A stretch of DNA of 64,000 nt from Stenopsyche tienmushanensis (taxonomy: Eukaryota; Arthropoda; Insecta; Trichoptera; Stenopsychidae), in contig WACJ01000073.1 in the NCBI GenBank assembly GCA_008973525.1, positions 744,001 through 808,000 on the forward strand. The letters are read 5' to 3'. The first letter of the stretch is position 1, and the number at the start of each line of letters is the position of its first letter. Position numbers and translations under genes: made by a program. This document shows, piece by piece, positions 13,136 to 25,070 of the stretch. The notes under the pieces were generated by a model. The model did not search any database, was not told the origin of the DNA, and worked only from the letters and a program-made list of their open reading frames with translations.

Positions 13136-13504
13136 TAGGGAATCCCGGGATCCCGGACTTACTAACTAAATAGAAACATTCCCGCCGAAATCTGGACGCT
13201 TGGAAACAGTGGCGTAACTTCTAATTGGCGAGCTTAGGCGACGCCTAGGGATAGTAAATGTCTAATCTATGTATACATATATACAGAGTACATACTTATA
13301 TGTTTTTTTCAAATTGTTATATTAACCTTTCCCTACCGGTGATGTATTTACTACACCTCGACTCTAATAAAGAGAATATCGATATGAAATATAATAAATA
13401 CGGGATTCAAAATTTTTGTATTCCTCCGTAATATAATTACGGGATCCCGGGATGGTCGAATGAAATCCCGGGATCGAAATTTTGGCTCGGGATTGGATTC
13501 CCTA
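13136..13504 (+). mobile_element. hAT-like non-autonomous element (369 bp) with a family B core
   Basis: Starts TAGGGAATCC and ends GGATTCCCTA, a perfect 10-bp terminal inverted repeat, and is flanked by the exact 8-bp duplication GTCGTCAC. TIRs of this kind (TAGGG..) with 8-bp duplications are typical of hAT elements. Inside, 13205-13440 is family B sequence in the same orientation as copy 1. The subterminal parts are rich in CCCGGGATCCCGG-type self-complementary words. There is no coding capacity, so it must have been mobilised in trans. Copy 3 of family B (31187-31657) ends in a similar GGATTCCTTAG, suggesting some family B copies share this hAT-like end. Confidence 0.75.
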
Positions 13505-13512
13505 GTCGTCAC
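13505..13512 (+). repeat. 8-bp target-site duplication, right
   Basis: GTCGTCAC, identical to 13128-13135. Confidence 0.8.
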
Positions 13513-15580
13513 GTAATACGTAGTAACTCGATCGTGTAATCAATTCGTGCGGCACCCATATTGTGATGATTGAATGATGATGATGACACCATCATGTTAA
13601 ATTATAAATAACAGCAATAACTAAGATGATTTTGTTAAATATTGTGCAGAAACTTTCTGAATCTCTGTCGACTTCAGATTGACTGAAATTCAGCAACTTG
13701 ATATGTTGCAGCCTAATAGCCTCAGATTTGTTCTTGAAATGTAATTAAATTGTCTGACCCTCTTGGATGTCGGTCTTTCTTGCTGTTTCGGGATTTCACC
13801 TGAATTAATTCCTTCGAATTAACCAATCTCCGCGTTCGTAAGTTCAATCCCCAATTTAAATTTTCTCACCGTCGCCCTCAAGTTTTTGCCGGAATTGTTA
13901 CGGAAGCTCTTAATGCGGCAGTGTAGTTCGCTCTATGGCTGTATGAAATAATTTTCTTCTCTCTAATTGAATAAAAACATAAAGTCCCATTTGCCTGGCT
14001 TAATTCTGTTTTCGAGTCCTTAATTCCTACGGCGTGAAACATACCGACGTCCGTCTGTAGTCAGATCTCGTTAGTCTTTCTTTCTTCGCAAGTTCGCAAC
14101 CTTCTCGCGTCTCCACCTCTTGTGACGCTCAAACTTTTGTTCCTCCATCCCGTGTCGCTCCACCCAGGATTGTGGAACTCCCACAAAAAAACTTTCACCT
14201 GAGCATTTCACATATTTTGTGTACAAATGCTCGAGCTGTTCGCCTGCGTTCTTCATTTTTTCTTCCTGCATATATTTGTTGAACGTCGAGGTTTACCCGG
14301 GAAGTCTCGTCGAGGACGCGTCCTGGGTGCTTTTCATTTTTGCGTTCCTTTTTTTAATAACTCAAGTTTTTGCGCGCTCCGTCGCTGAAATTCCCCCCGC
14401 GGCCATGCAAACTTGGCCATAAACAACCGAGCGGCAAAACACATGTTGAATTGTTTGCTTTCAGCTGTAAACTTTTTATTATATACCGAACGTTGTAATA
14501 TTCCATGTCTGAGGTGGAGGATGTTTAAGCACTGTATCCATTAAAACGCGAAATGGCGGCTGCTCTGAGAAATATTATTTATTTTCTCAAAACTAAAACT
14601 GTACCGCGGGATGATATCGTTCGGTTTATGCGACGTGTACGGCGAATTTAATTCGATTATTACAGTACGTCAAATCGGGACGCAATCCAGACTTCGGATC
14701 CAGCATGGATCCGAATGAAAAGCCACCGACAAAGGCTTGAAATACACCCCCCCGTCCTTTTAAAAAAAAGCGTATTTTAATTAAGAATTGAAATATGGAT
14801 TTCTGCTGAAATATTCAAATTAAACCGACCACGAAAATGGATAATAAATTCTCCGAAATGATCAGCTCCCACACAATCATCCCGATTCGAAATTAATAAT
14901 CGGCCCAACAATGTATTCCTTTGTACTGTATATAACTAAATTTCGACTTGAAATGCTTAAATTGTGGCTTTTTCGGGTAAAAAAAAACGATATTAGCATA
15001 TCCCACAAAATGGCTCAATTGCCAAATTTAATTACACCTTACTTTCGGGAAGGGCTAACGATCAATTATGAGAACATATTAATTCCAGTGAGATGAAGAC
15101 ACTGTCTTTAATTTACCCATCTGAAGGGTATTCAAATTTACTTTCAATTTGCATTTAATCCTGGTTTCTCCGTATATGAAGACCAACATATTATTAAATA
15201 TTTAAAAAAAAGATCCATTTTTAAAATGCTGGTTTTATTAGGGCTCTAGATATGACAAAAAAATGTTTAAGGAACAAAAGATACATCATAAACTTTTGTC
15301 ATTAAAATATTCATGCTTTTTCAGAAAGTCGAAAGATCTTAACACTATCATAGCCGCAACAAATTACCAAAAACTTACGCTAGGGCCCGGTGACTTCCTT
15401 TTGAAACTAGTAAAAAAACTACTTAAGTATTCATAAAAAAACTAAATATAAGTGAAAATCGACATCCAGAATAAGGAAAGTCATTGGATCATTTTTATGA
15501 TCTTTTTCTCTGTTGTTTTGCGAACATTCAAAACTTCTTCAAATTTTTCACTGACTATCTCAAAGGATCAGCTCATTGAA
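13513..15580. other. No gene recognised
   Basis: AT-rich with a GATGAT-type short microsatellite near 13563-13586. A 66-aa minus-strand ORF at 14071-14271 is Lys/Arg/Glu-rich and antisense to another ORF; no domain is recognised and I treat it as chance. Confidence 0.3.
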
Positions 15581-15584
15581 CGAC

Positions 15585-15820
15585 GCCGAGCTGGCCGCGC
15601 TCCTTCTGATCTGCTCTCAGGCCATTATGTAGCCGTACGATGGAATGGAGATGGATAGGCATCTAATAAAAAGATTATCATCCTAGAAAACTTCTTTTTT
15701 AATCATGAAAGAGAGATATGGCCGCGGGAAGCACGTCTTCCCGCATCCAAGGCTATTCAACTACCTCACGATTCCCGCCTCTCTGCGCGTCATCATGGAA
15801 CCGAAAACGGTGTATGCAGA
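15585..15820 (+). repeat. Dispersed repeat, family H, copy 2
   Basis: Partner of 150-390, same orientation. Shared blocks include TCTCAGGCCATTATGTAGCC, GGCCGCGGGAAGCACGTC, CATCCAAGGCT and GCCTCTCTGCGCGTCATCA. The class is unknown. Confidence 0.55.
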
Positions 15821-18800
15821 TGCAGTAAAGCAGATGTGTTAATAATTTATTCCAAAGATGGAAATATTTCAGATTTAATTCGATTTTTAACCCAAAAAAG
15901 ATCTAGAATGCCCGATTATATTTTAGATGGCATACTTTTTTTGATTGAATATCCCATATCCCGGACAGTATTTGAATACGATCTTTTACAGTCCAGAATC
16001 TAAATCATCAAGATTTAGTCGTGTTTTTTATTTAGGCTTTTTTTTAAAACAATATAAATTTAATTACATTAAAATTTTATATGTTGATCATATTTCTAAT
16101 TGTACTATTTCAATTACTTTTACTATACTGTACAAGATAATAATGTTTATTATATTTTTTTCGTTCATTAAAATTCCTTGAGAAATTTGAGAACTGAAAA
16201 CGAGAGAAATGAAAATCGCCGAGAAATCAGAATGCCTAATTATAAAGATTGGATCCAAATTTATCTTATATTTTTATTATACTACCGTAATTCATACATT
16301 GATAATTTATTTGACCTTATCCTTATTTAGCCAAATTTGGAAGCTAAATTCATTAAAATCCTGAGAAAATTTCTTATGGAGATCGCCTACGCCCAATGAT
16401 GTTTATCGCGCTCTAAAAATACGAACGAAGGACAAATAATTTGATACAACAAAAATAACAGATCGGCTAAGTGATATCTCATTAAATTGTACACAGTTAA
16501 TCATAACATCTCGAATTTATATATATATCCTCAGAAATCTGAAATTGGATTTGTTGTGATCCTTGTTAGTACTACAAGTCTGCCTAATGACGAAATGCGT
16601 CGATATCAAGAGCGAAATTGCCCCGAAGTCATCCAAATCGTGCCATCGTGGAGATTTCTCCTTACGCAACCGGTTTTATTTTTCTCTGAAAAATGAAAAC
16701 TCCTGTTTGACCTATTATTTTATTCATTGTTTTATCGAACGGCTCGCGCAAATGAACTCAATTTTTGGAGAAATCCGGCACGTGTTTTCATGTAAATCGG
16801 CTCGTGTATTCAAGTGCTCTTAATTATTATCATAATGTCTATCGTTGATGTGTCGCGAAACGACGTGAACGCGTGGGTTGCTTTATATCATGCTTAGCGT
16901 GACAATGGTTGATAAATTTCAGAGCCTAAAATATATTTAATCATAACATATTGTTGATTAACCTGTATGGTAGGATGATCGTGTATTTGCGAGTGAATTT
17001 CAGTGAATTAGAAAGAGTACATTGTTGTACGTTGAGCTCGGAGAGAGACAGAGATGCAAATTAGCTCACTACTCACAGTCTTGGATCTTTTTTATGAATG
17101 TTTGGTCTTAAATTAAAATTGAGTCACGTGTGTGAGTAACTGATTATCCCATTTTTACCTTATTAAATATTAAATCCTTGAATTATTCAGGTTTATAGCA
17201 TTCGTAAGAAAATTGAATTCTTCTCTTTCAAGTCTTCCAATCCAATCCATTTAAAATGTGTGCCATTGTTAAGATTTCAAACTCGATGTGTTGTAAATGC
17301 TCGCAGTAAGCTAGACATAAATGTCATAACATAAATGCTATTTAGTGCGAAAATTTTACACTTGCCCTGGAATAATCGGAAAACATCGGACATGGCCATC
17401 TTCCAATGTCGCAAGATTCCGGTAATGTCGCATTTATTTTTAAGTCTCCATTTTAGCGAGGTTCGATCGGTTTCATTTCCATTGTTTCCTTCGCAACAAA
17501 TTGAGCATCCTTTTCTTTAGTACGTCGGTGTGTACGTGTGCGTCTTTTTATATCCTCAACCTTTGGTTGCTGGCGATCAGGTTTTGCGGTTTCTTCGTAC
17601 TTAGGCCCCCTTTATCGTCGTGGATTTCCCTTGCGGAGCTTGATTGCCAATTTATGGTTCGTCGGTAGCTTTGTCCCCGAAGATTTGGGTCGCCTTAACA
17701 AACTATGTGCTTTGATAATTTTAAGTTCAAAGGTTTCCCTCGGAATTTTACTGCGGGATTTATTATTTCCCATAAAAAGAAACATGGGAATCGACGTTTT
17801 TCCAGCGTATTCATTGATCTCTTCTGTGTTATTTCGCTCTGTTTGGACTTAAATATACACCCTTCTGCGATTCAACGTATGGAGAAAAAATCTATATATG
17901 GTCGTTTGGAAGGCGAGGGTGTATCCTTTTGGCCCAGATGGTGTAAATGTTCTTTCTTGCGAATGCTCCCTGTATTTTCCGGTATCTCGTTTTCCTCCAC
18001 ATTTGGCGCACTGAAGTGTTTACACATATCCCGTTATTATTGTTAGTCCTTTGCCATCTTCTCTAGTGGGAATCTTTTGTTTATGGGAAAACTGCTCATT
18101 AAGTGTCTTATGATACTTGGAAGTCTTATATCACGTTTTATGTGCGAGGAGCCCGACAGGGTTTTATTGATCTTGCGTCCATTTTCTCGTATATTCAGAC
18201 GCCCCAAACGAGTCCTTTGATCCGTCACAGGAGAGGCACTAATTATTCTATGGCGCTGTATATTTTATCGTTTTAAAAGGGGAGACATCATCGTGTGTAT
18301 ATTTTATACTTGACTGCCGAAAGATAATAATGAATCAATTAGTGCCATTACTTTATTCCTCGAAGCTTGAAATACTATTGTGGAAATATATTTCAACTGA
18401 TATATTTGCCTCTCTGAATTGGATACATCAAAGAGAGTAAAGCCAAAATATATTTCATTTGAGATGAATCAATAAGTTCTTTAAATCTCAGTGTTGACAC
18501 CATAAATTCAATTTTTTATACAATTAACATACTTCAAACAAAAAACATTAAGAAGAGCGTTCCCATGGATTCACAAACGATAGATATGCGAAAATCCTGG
18601 AGATAAAAATTAATATGGTTGTGATTTCCCATTCATTTTTTATGAATCTTAATCTCATTCCTTTTTAAACCTGACACCAGACAATCCATTGCAAAAATAG
18701 TAGAGTCGTTTTGTTATTATCCTATTACTCGTGGTCCTTCAGGACACTTTTATTATTTAATTTAGCTGTTTTCCTAGCTGATTATCTACATAGAGCAAGT

Positions 18801-19395
18801 AGAAAAAATACAAATTGCTGGAAACATTGATGCGATTAACCTCTTCTACCCCCATTGGGTCCTCTTCGGTCGACGACCGTTCCCCGAAGCGCGTCCCCTG
18901 TTTCTCTTTTTTCGTCTTTGGAAGTGACAGGATATTAATTCATCTTAGCGTTTTATTTTTATTAATGGCGGCATCTTCTCACAGGACACTCGGCTCTTCC
19001 GAAACGTTTATCTTCGTATAATTCGACCTATTTTAATGCCATTGGAGCAATTTGAGGAGTCCAATTGCCTTGCTGGAATAATGGACGTCGTCTGGATAAA
19101 TAGGAATCTTCATGAAATATAAGAATAATTTATATCATCTTATTTGGGAGGATTCGAGCTTAAATCCAGACTGATCTGACAATCTGAGAAATCAGAAGTA
19201 CATATTTATATTTCCAATGGATCTAGCGAATCAAATTGTTTCCTAAGGAAGTATTTGAAATAGTAAGTAGGACTATTTTTATGACTTAGAAATATGCTCA
19301 ATTCATCAACATTTTCGTCAGGATCGGAATCGAGCTTTGGCTTTTGGTTTCAATGTATCCTGGAAAAAATAAGGATATTGGATGCTATATACAGA
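15821..19395. other. No gene recognised
   Basis: AT-rich DNA. ORFs of 104 and 113 aa at 17538-18046 overlap in different frames, without domains or flanking splice context I can defend. The word TTATGGAGATCGCCTACG at about 16374 recurs near 7368 and, inverted, near 34545. Confidence 0.3.
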
Positions 19396-19462
19396 ATAAC
19401 ACAAAAGCAAAGCCAGTAACACTTCCTGATATGGAAATATGTTTAATGCATTTTGAAAAGAA

Positions 19463-19466
19463 TTAA
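19463..19466 (+). repeat. TTAA target-site duplication, left
   Basis: TTAA immediately precedes the six-G start of the inverted repeat; the matching TTAA is at 21054-21057. Confidence 0.8.
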
Positions 19467-21053
19467 GGGGGGAGATACCTTTAGAATTTTCAAAAAATTG
19501 AAAATTTTTTTTTTACATAATTCGAATGTATAATATGTTAAAAATATACTGTTAAAAGGAAAAATCGAAATATTGAATATAAATGGAATTATTGTCAAAA
19601 ATGTCAGTCCGCATACTGTCATCAACTCGGGTAGTCGGAGAGCTTGGGTCGGAGCAATGCTTCTTTCACAGTACGTTTGTATATTTTTTAACTTTCAAGG
19701 CAATTTTAGATTCTAAACCTTACGATGATGATTTAACTATTGTGAAAAGTGAGTATGTTGGCCATGTTGAGAAGAAAATGAGCCCCAGACTGCGACACAT
19801 AAAAAAAAAAATCATGAAAAGGGAAGTTGATAGAAAACTTACAACATATTATGGTTTAAGTATTTGAAGAAACGTTAGTGTGGAAGATATGAAACGAGAA
19901 ATTATGGCTACTTATTATCATATTTTTTCAACGAAAAAAAATCCACAACACAACAACTGTCCGACTGGAGCCGAGAGTTGGTGCAAATGGCAGAAAGCCA
20001 TCGCTTTAGGTAAAGATCCCCAGCTTGAAGATCTTACTCCATTACTTGGCGACGATATAAAACAACATCTTCTACCAATTTACGAAGGTTTGTCCAGAGA
20101 TGATTTACTGGAAAGATGCTTGGGTGGCCATACCCAGAATGCCAACAAAAGTTTCAATGCGACAATTTGGCGAATATGTCCAAAGCACCTCAATTCTGGG
20201 CTAAAAATTGTTGAAAGTATATTTAATGAAGGCTACGCCTCAATTCTCAAACTTATGAATGAGCTGGGTATAATTGTTGGCACCTATTATAAAGTTTTCG
20301 CTGAAAATACCGATGAGGCACGAATAGTGAAACAGAACCGGATGAGTTTTTCCGAAACCAAAACAGCTCGTACTGGTCGAAAACAGCAGCAGCTCGAAGA
20401 TAATCAGCTTTTTTAGAAGGTCGGAGGTTTATTGTATGGATTCAGAATCGCCGATTGATCGGTAAATCATATTAAATTATAATTATACTGAATCGAAACT
20501 TTGAACGCGATTATCTCGAAACTCTGTTTTCAAAAACTGCTCGTGCTGTAACTCAAAAATTTATTGACCGATTAGGCTGAAATTTTCAGAGGTTTCTCTT
20601 TATAGTATTATCGGAAGGATATACCTATAAGTTTAAAGATATCGGGTTAATAAATATTTTTTTTGGGAGCAAAACTGTTGAAAAATAGCCAAAAATCTGA
20701 ACTTTTTATTAAACAGCCGATATAAATTTTATTTTTAAACTTTTTTATTATTTTATAGGTATATCCTTCCCTTTAATATATCAGTAATCGAAAAAAAATC
20801 AACTTTTTTATTTAAGATAAATAGAAAAATTTTGACAGGTGCAGCAGTTTTCGATGTCTCCCAGCAGACGCTTGAAGAAATATTCTACAGAGCGGCCATT
20901 TTGTAAAAAAAATAAAAAAATCACATGTTTTTTTACACTTTAATAATGTATCAATAAGATGTCAAAATATATAAATGATCACATTATTTTATCACCTTGA
21001 AAATAATTCATTAAAATTGACTGATTTTACCCGCTCTAAAGGTATCTCCCCCC
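19467..21053 (+). mobile_element. Kolobok-like DNA transposon, 1587 bp, defective
   Basis: Perfect 19-bp terminal inverted repeats (GGGGGGAGATACCTTTAGA at 19467-19485 and its reverse complement at 21035-21053) with TTAA on both sides. TTAA duplications and G-rich ends are features of the Kolobok superfamily. piggyBac also uses TTAA, but the encoded protein is not piggyBac-like. The element encodes a truncated transposase pseudogene (19583-20458), followed by about 600 bp of AT-rich non-coding DNA. It sits inside an older Tigger-like relic, and the homologous locus at 62.46-62.50 kb lacks it. Confidence 0.75.
19583..20458 (+). pseudogene. Mutator-like/Kolobok-type transposase, C-terminal part, with two in-frame stops
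   Basis: One reading frame runs through 19583-20458, broken by TGA at 19865-19867 and TAG at 20414-20416. Segments that I recognise from the transposase-like proteins common in insect genomes (Mutator-like transposase domain) are, in order: YVGHVEKKM..RLR, LTTYYGLSI, DMKREIMATYYHIFSTKKNP, CPTGAESWCKWQ, IYEGLSRDDLLERCLGGHTQ, FNATIWRICPKHL, IFNEGYAS and, after the second stop, a GLLYG..IAD-like tail that ends at TGA 20456-20458. The first stop probably arose by CpG decay of an Arg codon (CGA to TGA). The N-terminal half of the usual protein, including any zinc-finger or THAP-like region, is missing, so the copy cannot be autonomous. Family assignment is from memory of motifs, not a search. Confidence 0.75.
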
Positions 21054-21057
21054 TTAA
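21054..21057 (+). repeat. TTAA target-site duplication, right
   Basis: TTAA directly after the six-C end of the inverted repeat; pairs with 19463-19466. Confidence 0.8.
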
Positions 21058-21071
21058 GCAAATGATATACG

Positions 21072-21606
21072 GTAAACCTGCGGTAATCCGACAAAAGTTT
21101 TGCAAGGCGTTGTCGGACTATAGAGTACTGCCCCCTTATAGTCCGGATTTTTTTTGGAAAGGAGTACTTGTAATTATTATAGATTTAGCGTCATAAACAC
21201 AATGACCATAGCAGTTATAAAAAATGAAAATCTGTTACCGTCATTAAACGTATTCCATGACGATTTTTGAATCGTTTTAACTATCTAATGCTAGCTACAA
21301 AGTTTTCTTTTTTGTTATCTCCTTATAAAACAGCTTTTCTTTCATGGCCAACATGGGCTCAGAAATAGGCGTAAGTCTGTTTTTTTTCCTGAAGAAACAT
21401 ATAGAAAGCTTTCACCACCTCTGGATGTTAAGCTTTCTTAAAAGCTTGCCTCTTACTTGCCAACTTACAAAAATATTGATTACTGTTTAGGCGATCCAGA
21501 ATCACACTTTTGCATTTTTTTTAAATAGACGAAGCTTTATCGTACACATGTGCCATATTTTATTGGGATGTCGGACTACAGGGGGCGCCGGATTACCGAA
21601 ATTTAA
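21072..21606 (+). mobile_element. Family P MITE (TA-target, pogo-like), copy 1
   Basis: Begins near ACCTGCGGTAATCCGACAA, followed by TTGTCGGACTATAGAGTACT and GCCCCC..TAGTCCGGA. It ends GGATGTCGGACTACAGGGGG, CGCCGGATTACCG. These are long imperfect inverted ends shared with the copies near 23057, 26850, 56398 and 62503. It has no protein. It is nested inside the Tigger-like relic at the same site as in the 62.2-kb copy. Confidence 0.7.
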
Positions 21607-21690
21607 AAATGTAATGATTCGGATTATCAATGTTTTTCAATTATACGTGCCCATCTCTCCCAGCACTAAGGATATTCGATAGTATACTGT

Positions 21691-23056
21691 ATAACTTTAA
21701 GAGATCGCCGCTTTTTCCAAAATATTAATTATTTTTCTTTTTTGTTTCAGGTAAGCAACTCCTCATTCTATCGCGTCACACGAACGGATTCCTTGGATGA
21801 GTACAATCTATTTTTTTCCGCCTTCTCCCATATGATATCAATCAGAACCGTTTGTTTTAATTGAATGTTTGAAAATCTTATCGATCCAGAAATTCCCAAC
21901 ATTTTTCGCATATTAAATTCTGGCGTAAATATACATTTTTTCCGAGCGTTTCGAAGATCCATTGTGTATTCTATTATGTCCGGAGACATGGCAAAAAACG
22001 TTGATTTTTTCCCCGCCGATCATCGACAGTTTACGCGATGCTGGCCGTCATAAATGTATATAATCAATGCAGCATCTGCTTTTCAATAACTCATCGAGAT
22101 GATTCCGCAGATAATTTTACGATCGCCTTCTGAAATGCCGTTCTCATTTCCTTCGTCCAATGTTTATTGTGTCTGATGGATTCTGGAAAAGGGCGCTGCG
22201 GTGCGTTCTTCTTGTCTTATTTATTTTCATTCCGATACCGGTTTCTTGTGTAAAGTTCTCGTATCCTTTGAGCCTTTCTTATTTGGCCTCTGTTACGACA
22301 AACGCCGTTTGTTGCGTCGGACTGTTATTGTACGCACTTCAAAGAGTCTGATGGATACTCGTAGATATAAGAGTAAGGTCCCATAACTTTACGACGGGAA
22401 ATCGATTTCCGGGTCGGGAAATTTATCTTCGTTTTTGTCCGCCGAGCTTCTTAAAAGAACGCCAGAATTTAATTTAAAAGATCGTATCTGTAAATCAAAA
22501 TCATTTTGGTAAAATTATCGTCCTCCGCTTGGCAATCTTCTGTGACCGTTCTCGGTCATTTTGCACAACTTTGCTCTGAGTAGACATTTTCTTTTGTCTT
22601 GAACCTCTAATCTTGGTCATAATAATGTCCTCGAGTCTAGACATTCCACCATTACGCTTTTACTATGACAGCGTGCCGTTTGATATCTCCTGAGCTGAGC
22701 TTTCTTAAACTCTTTAAAGCGTATCGATTTTTTGATTTGATGACCATGTTTTATTTGAATTTGCGTGCCCGAAAAAAGGATAAATTTGCATAATACGAGG
22801 TCGTATTCTATTATATGCTTTGTTTTAAGCATTGAACGGGCGCGTTCTTAAATTTTAGTGGCGTGCAACATATAACGTGAAGCTTTACGGAAAAAGTCAT
22901 AAAGTCGAATAATGCTCTCTGCAGACTTCGATTTTAATATTGTACTTTCATCATATAATTTTTATTCTATTTGGACTTTGTGTCTTTTTCGCCCTAGAGA
23001 ACCAAGCATTCGCTGCTCCATTATTGTAAAGTGAATATTATTGATGCAGTTTTTCT
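21691..23056. other. No gene recognised
   Basis: Only short overlapping ORFs without domains. No terminal repeats or RNA genes seen. Confidence 0.3.
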
Positions 23057-23436
23057 CGCCACCCGCAATAATTGTCCAATTTGTCGGACTATAGAGTACT
23101 GCCCCCGACCCCTTGTAGCCCGGAACTTTTTGGAAAGGAGTACTTGTAATCCGAAAACACAAATAATACAAGGTTTCATATTTTAAAACGTATTCCATGA
23201 CGATTTTTGAAGCGTTTTAACTATCCCTTGCTAGCTATAAATTCTTGTTTTTTATTATCAACCTGTAAAACAACTTTACATTCATGGTCAATATGTGTCC
23301 AGAAATAAGTGTATGCCCCCTGAAGAAATCACACATCCAAAGCATCCTTCACCTCTGGATGTTTATTTTTTTACTGGATGTCGAACTGCAGGGGGCGCCG
23401 GATTAGACTGGGGCTGGATTACCGCGGGTCTGCTTT
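23057..23436 (+). mobile_element. Family P MITE, copy 2
   Basis: The left end is eroded (ACCCGCAATAATTGTCCAA) and followed by TTGTCGGACTATAGAGTACT and GCCCCC. The right end is GTCGAACTGCAGGGGGCGCC and, after a short duplicated GGATTAGACTGGGGCT, GGATTACCGCGGGTCTGCT. The internal part (TGGATGTTTA, TTCACCTCTGG) matches the 21-kb and 62-kb copies. Confidence 0.7.
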
Positions 23437-23639
23437 AAAGCATAAAACAACCATTAGATCGGTAGCACGCCTATTTTATTATATACTAGCTGGTACCCGG
23501 CGCGTTGCTGCCACAGAAGAAATAGTTCTAAAAATACCATTTGAAATTTGAAAGAGTTATCTTGTTTAATTAGCAATGATATAAATAATGATATTTTTTC
23601 CGACAATCAATACATTTATTGATATTGAATGATATATAA

Positions 23640-25070
23640 AGAAAAAATTATTAAAAGCATACATTTTGCTTACTTAATTGTTCTGCTAAGTGCTTTAGGG
23701 TAGAGAATAGTTTTGGCTTTTCCGTCTTTAACAAATACAAATAAATTTCTCGGCTGTCCAACGTGGATTTTCTAGATTCTTCCGCACGCTTGAAGTGCCT
23801 TGTTGATGGTCATTGAGAATGCAAGTCCAACGGGGAGCTGCAGTCGTCTCTTATCAAATTGCACGTCGGTGGGAATGAGCACATCTTCTCCTTTCGACTT
23901 TCCATTAAGAATATATAGTTGTTTCGATGATATTCGGCATCAATTTCTTCATAGTGAGTCTTGTTCCAATTTGTAAGGTGGCACATCAGGAAGATCTGAC
24001 GAATTTAAAAACTCGATTGGATAGTTAGTAACTTGGTCTGCATTCATGGCGCTATCAATCGATTTGTAGGTAACAGAATCATTTGCAATTTGTTATTGTA
24101 TTGTGTGGTTGATTGTATTGACGTCGGTGTTTTCTGCTGCCAAAATAGCATGTTCGCAAAGCCAATAATTATTTTTATAATTACTAAAAATCTGCGGAAA
24201 AACTTTCTGAATGAGTAAATCGATGGATGGCACAACAACGCAAAAGTTCGATGGAAATGAAATAAACTTGGTAGCATCAACATGCACTTTTCCTTCACCA
24301 ATGTTCAATAGTCGTTTTAAAAATGTGGCTGCCGACGCATCACGCTACAAATGTACGCGCATATTTGTCTTTAATGTCAGTTTTCGCACGTCTCTCCAAA
24401 GATGCGATGCTTTGAGGCAAGAATCAGCTGGTGTCGATGAAAGCATCACTGGAAGAGGTTGTCGAAAGTCGCCACATAATAAAATTAGAGCGCCACCAAA
24501 CGGTTTTGCATTTGATCGTAAGTCTTTAAGAGTTCGATCAAGCATTGCATTCGTCCCAGATAATCCCCTTGCAAATTTTCAAAACTTTAGCTATGTCAGA
24601 AACTTTAGGAATGTTACATGTCAGAGCTTCCAATAAATGCATATCTAATGGCAATTTGAATGCCGAATGCGCTGTTCGTCCACCATCTAATAATGTTGCC
24701 GCAATACCTAATGAAGCAAGAGCTAAAGCAATTCTATTTTGAGATCGAATGTGAGCCAATAGTAAAGTGATGAGATACGTTTTTCCAGTACCGCCAGGCG
24801 CATCAAGGAAGAACAGATCATTTGTAATTGTATCGTAGGTCAATTTTTGTTCCGCAAGCAAAAGTTGTTCGTTTGCTTCGACAAATGCATCCAAATCATT
24901 AGCATTGTACTGCTGTTCAAGTGCAGAACGAATTCTTGTTGAATGAATTCTTTGATGTTGATGGTTAAGCAAATGTCTTCGATTTCGATCAGAGCTTGAT
25001 TGAAAATATTGTCCGAAAACTCAATTGAATTGTCATTGCTAACGGTGTGTAAAATGTCTTCGCTCAAATC
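23640..25070 (-). pseudogene. Helitron helicase domain, frameshifted
   Basis: The minus strand encodes Pif1/RecD-like helicase blocks in broken frames. At 24972-24538 are FFLDAPGGTGKTYLITLLLA (Walker A), ALASLGIAATLLDGGRTAHS and the Walker B-like KGIIWDEC. At 24545-24345 are LDRTLKDLR, FGGALILLCGDFRQPLPV and LTLKTNMRV. At 24308-24093 are KVFPQIFSNYKN, WLCEHAILAA and VNTIN. Farther down come pieces such as FLNSSDLPDVPP, SKGEDVLIP, LAFSMTINKA and a YPKAL-like end. The order matches the helicase half of Helitron proteins. At least two frameshifts and an internal loss make it non-functional. The upstream ORF at 25067-24840 (SEDILHTV, NQALIEIEDICL) belongs to the linker before the helicase. Confidence 0.85.

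Larger units (their letters stand above)
19398..21690 (+). mobile_element. Tigger/pogo-like relic carrying two nested insertions
   Basis: The left part (AAAGCCAGTAACACTTCCTG, TTTAATGCATTTTGAA) matches 62428-62480. The right part (TTTTTCAATTATACGTG, CCCAGCACTA) matches 63033-63075. The right terminus, read inward on the minus strand, begins CAGTATACTATCGAATATCC next to TA, which resembles pogo/Tigger ends. The left terminus is not identifiable. The relic is interrupted by the Kolobok-like element at 19467-21053 and by a family P MITE at about 21072-21606. The 62.2-kb copy has the same MITE but lacks the Kolobok-like element, so that element arrived later. Confidence 0.65.

Noticed and set aside
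14071..14271. 66-aa Lys/Arg/Glu-rich minus-strand ORF as a small gene
   Set aside because: The opposite strand is pyrimidine-rich, so this composition is expected. No Kozak or splice context supports it.
17538..18046. Overlapping 104-aa and 113-aa ORFs
   Set aside because: Different frames over the same DNA, no domains, no splice signals that define an exon, and composition like the background.
19463..21057. piggyBac assignment based on the TTAA target
   Set aside because: The encoded segments (for example CPTGAESWCKWQ, LSRDDLLERCLGG) are not piggyBac motifs and fit the Mutator-like/Kolobok-type proteins.
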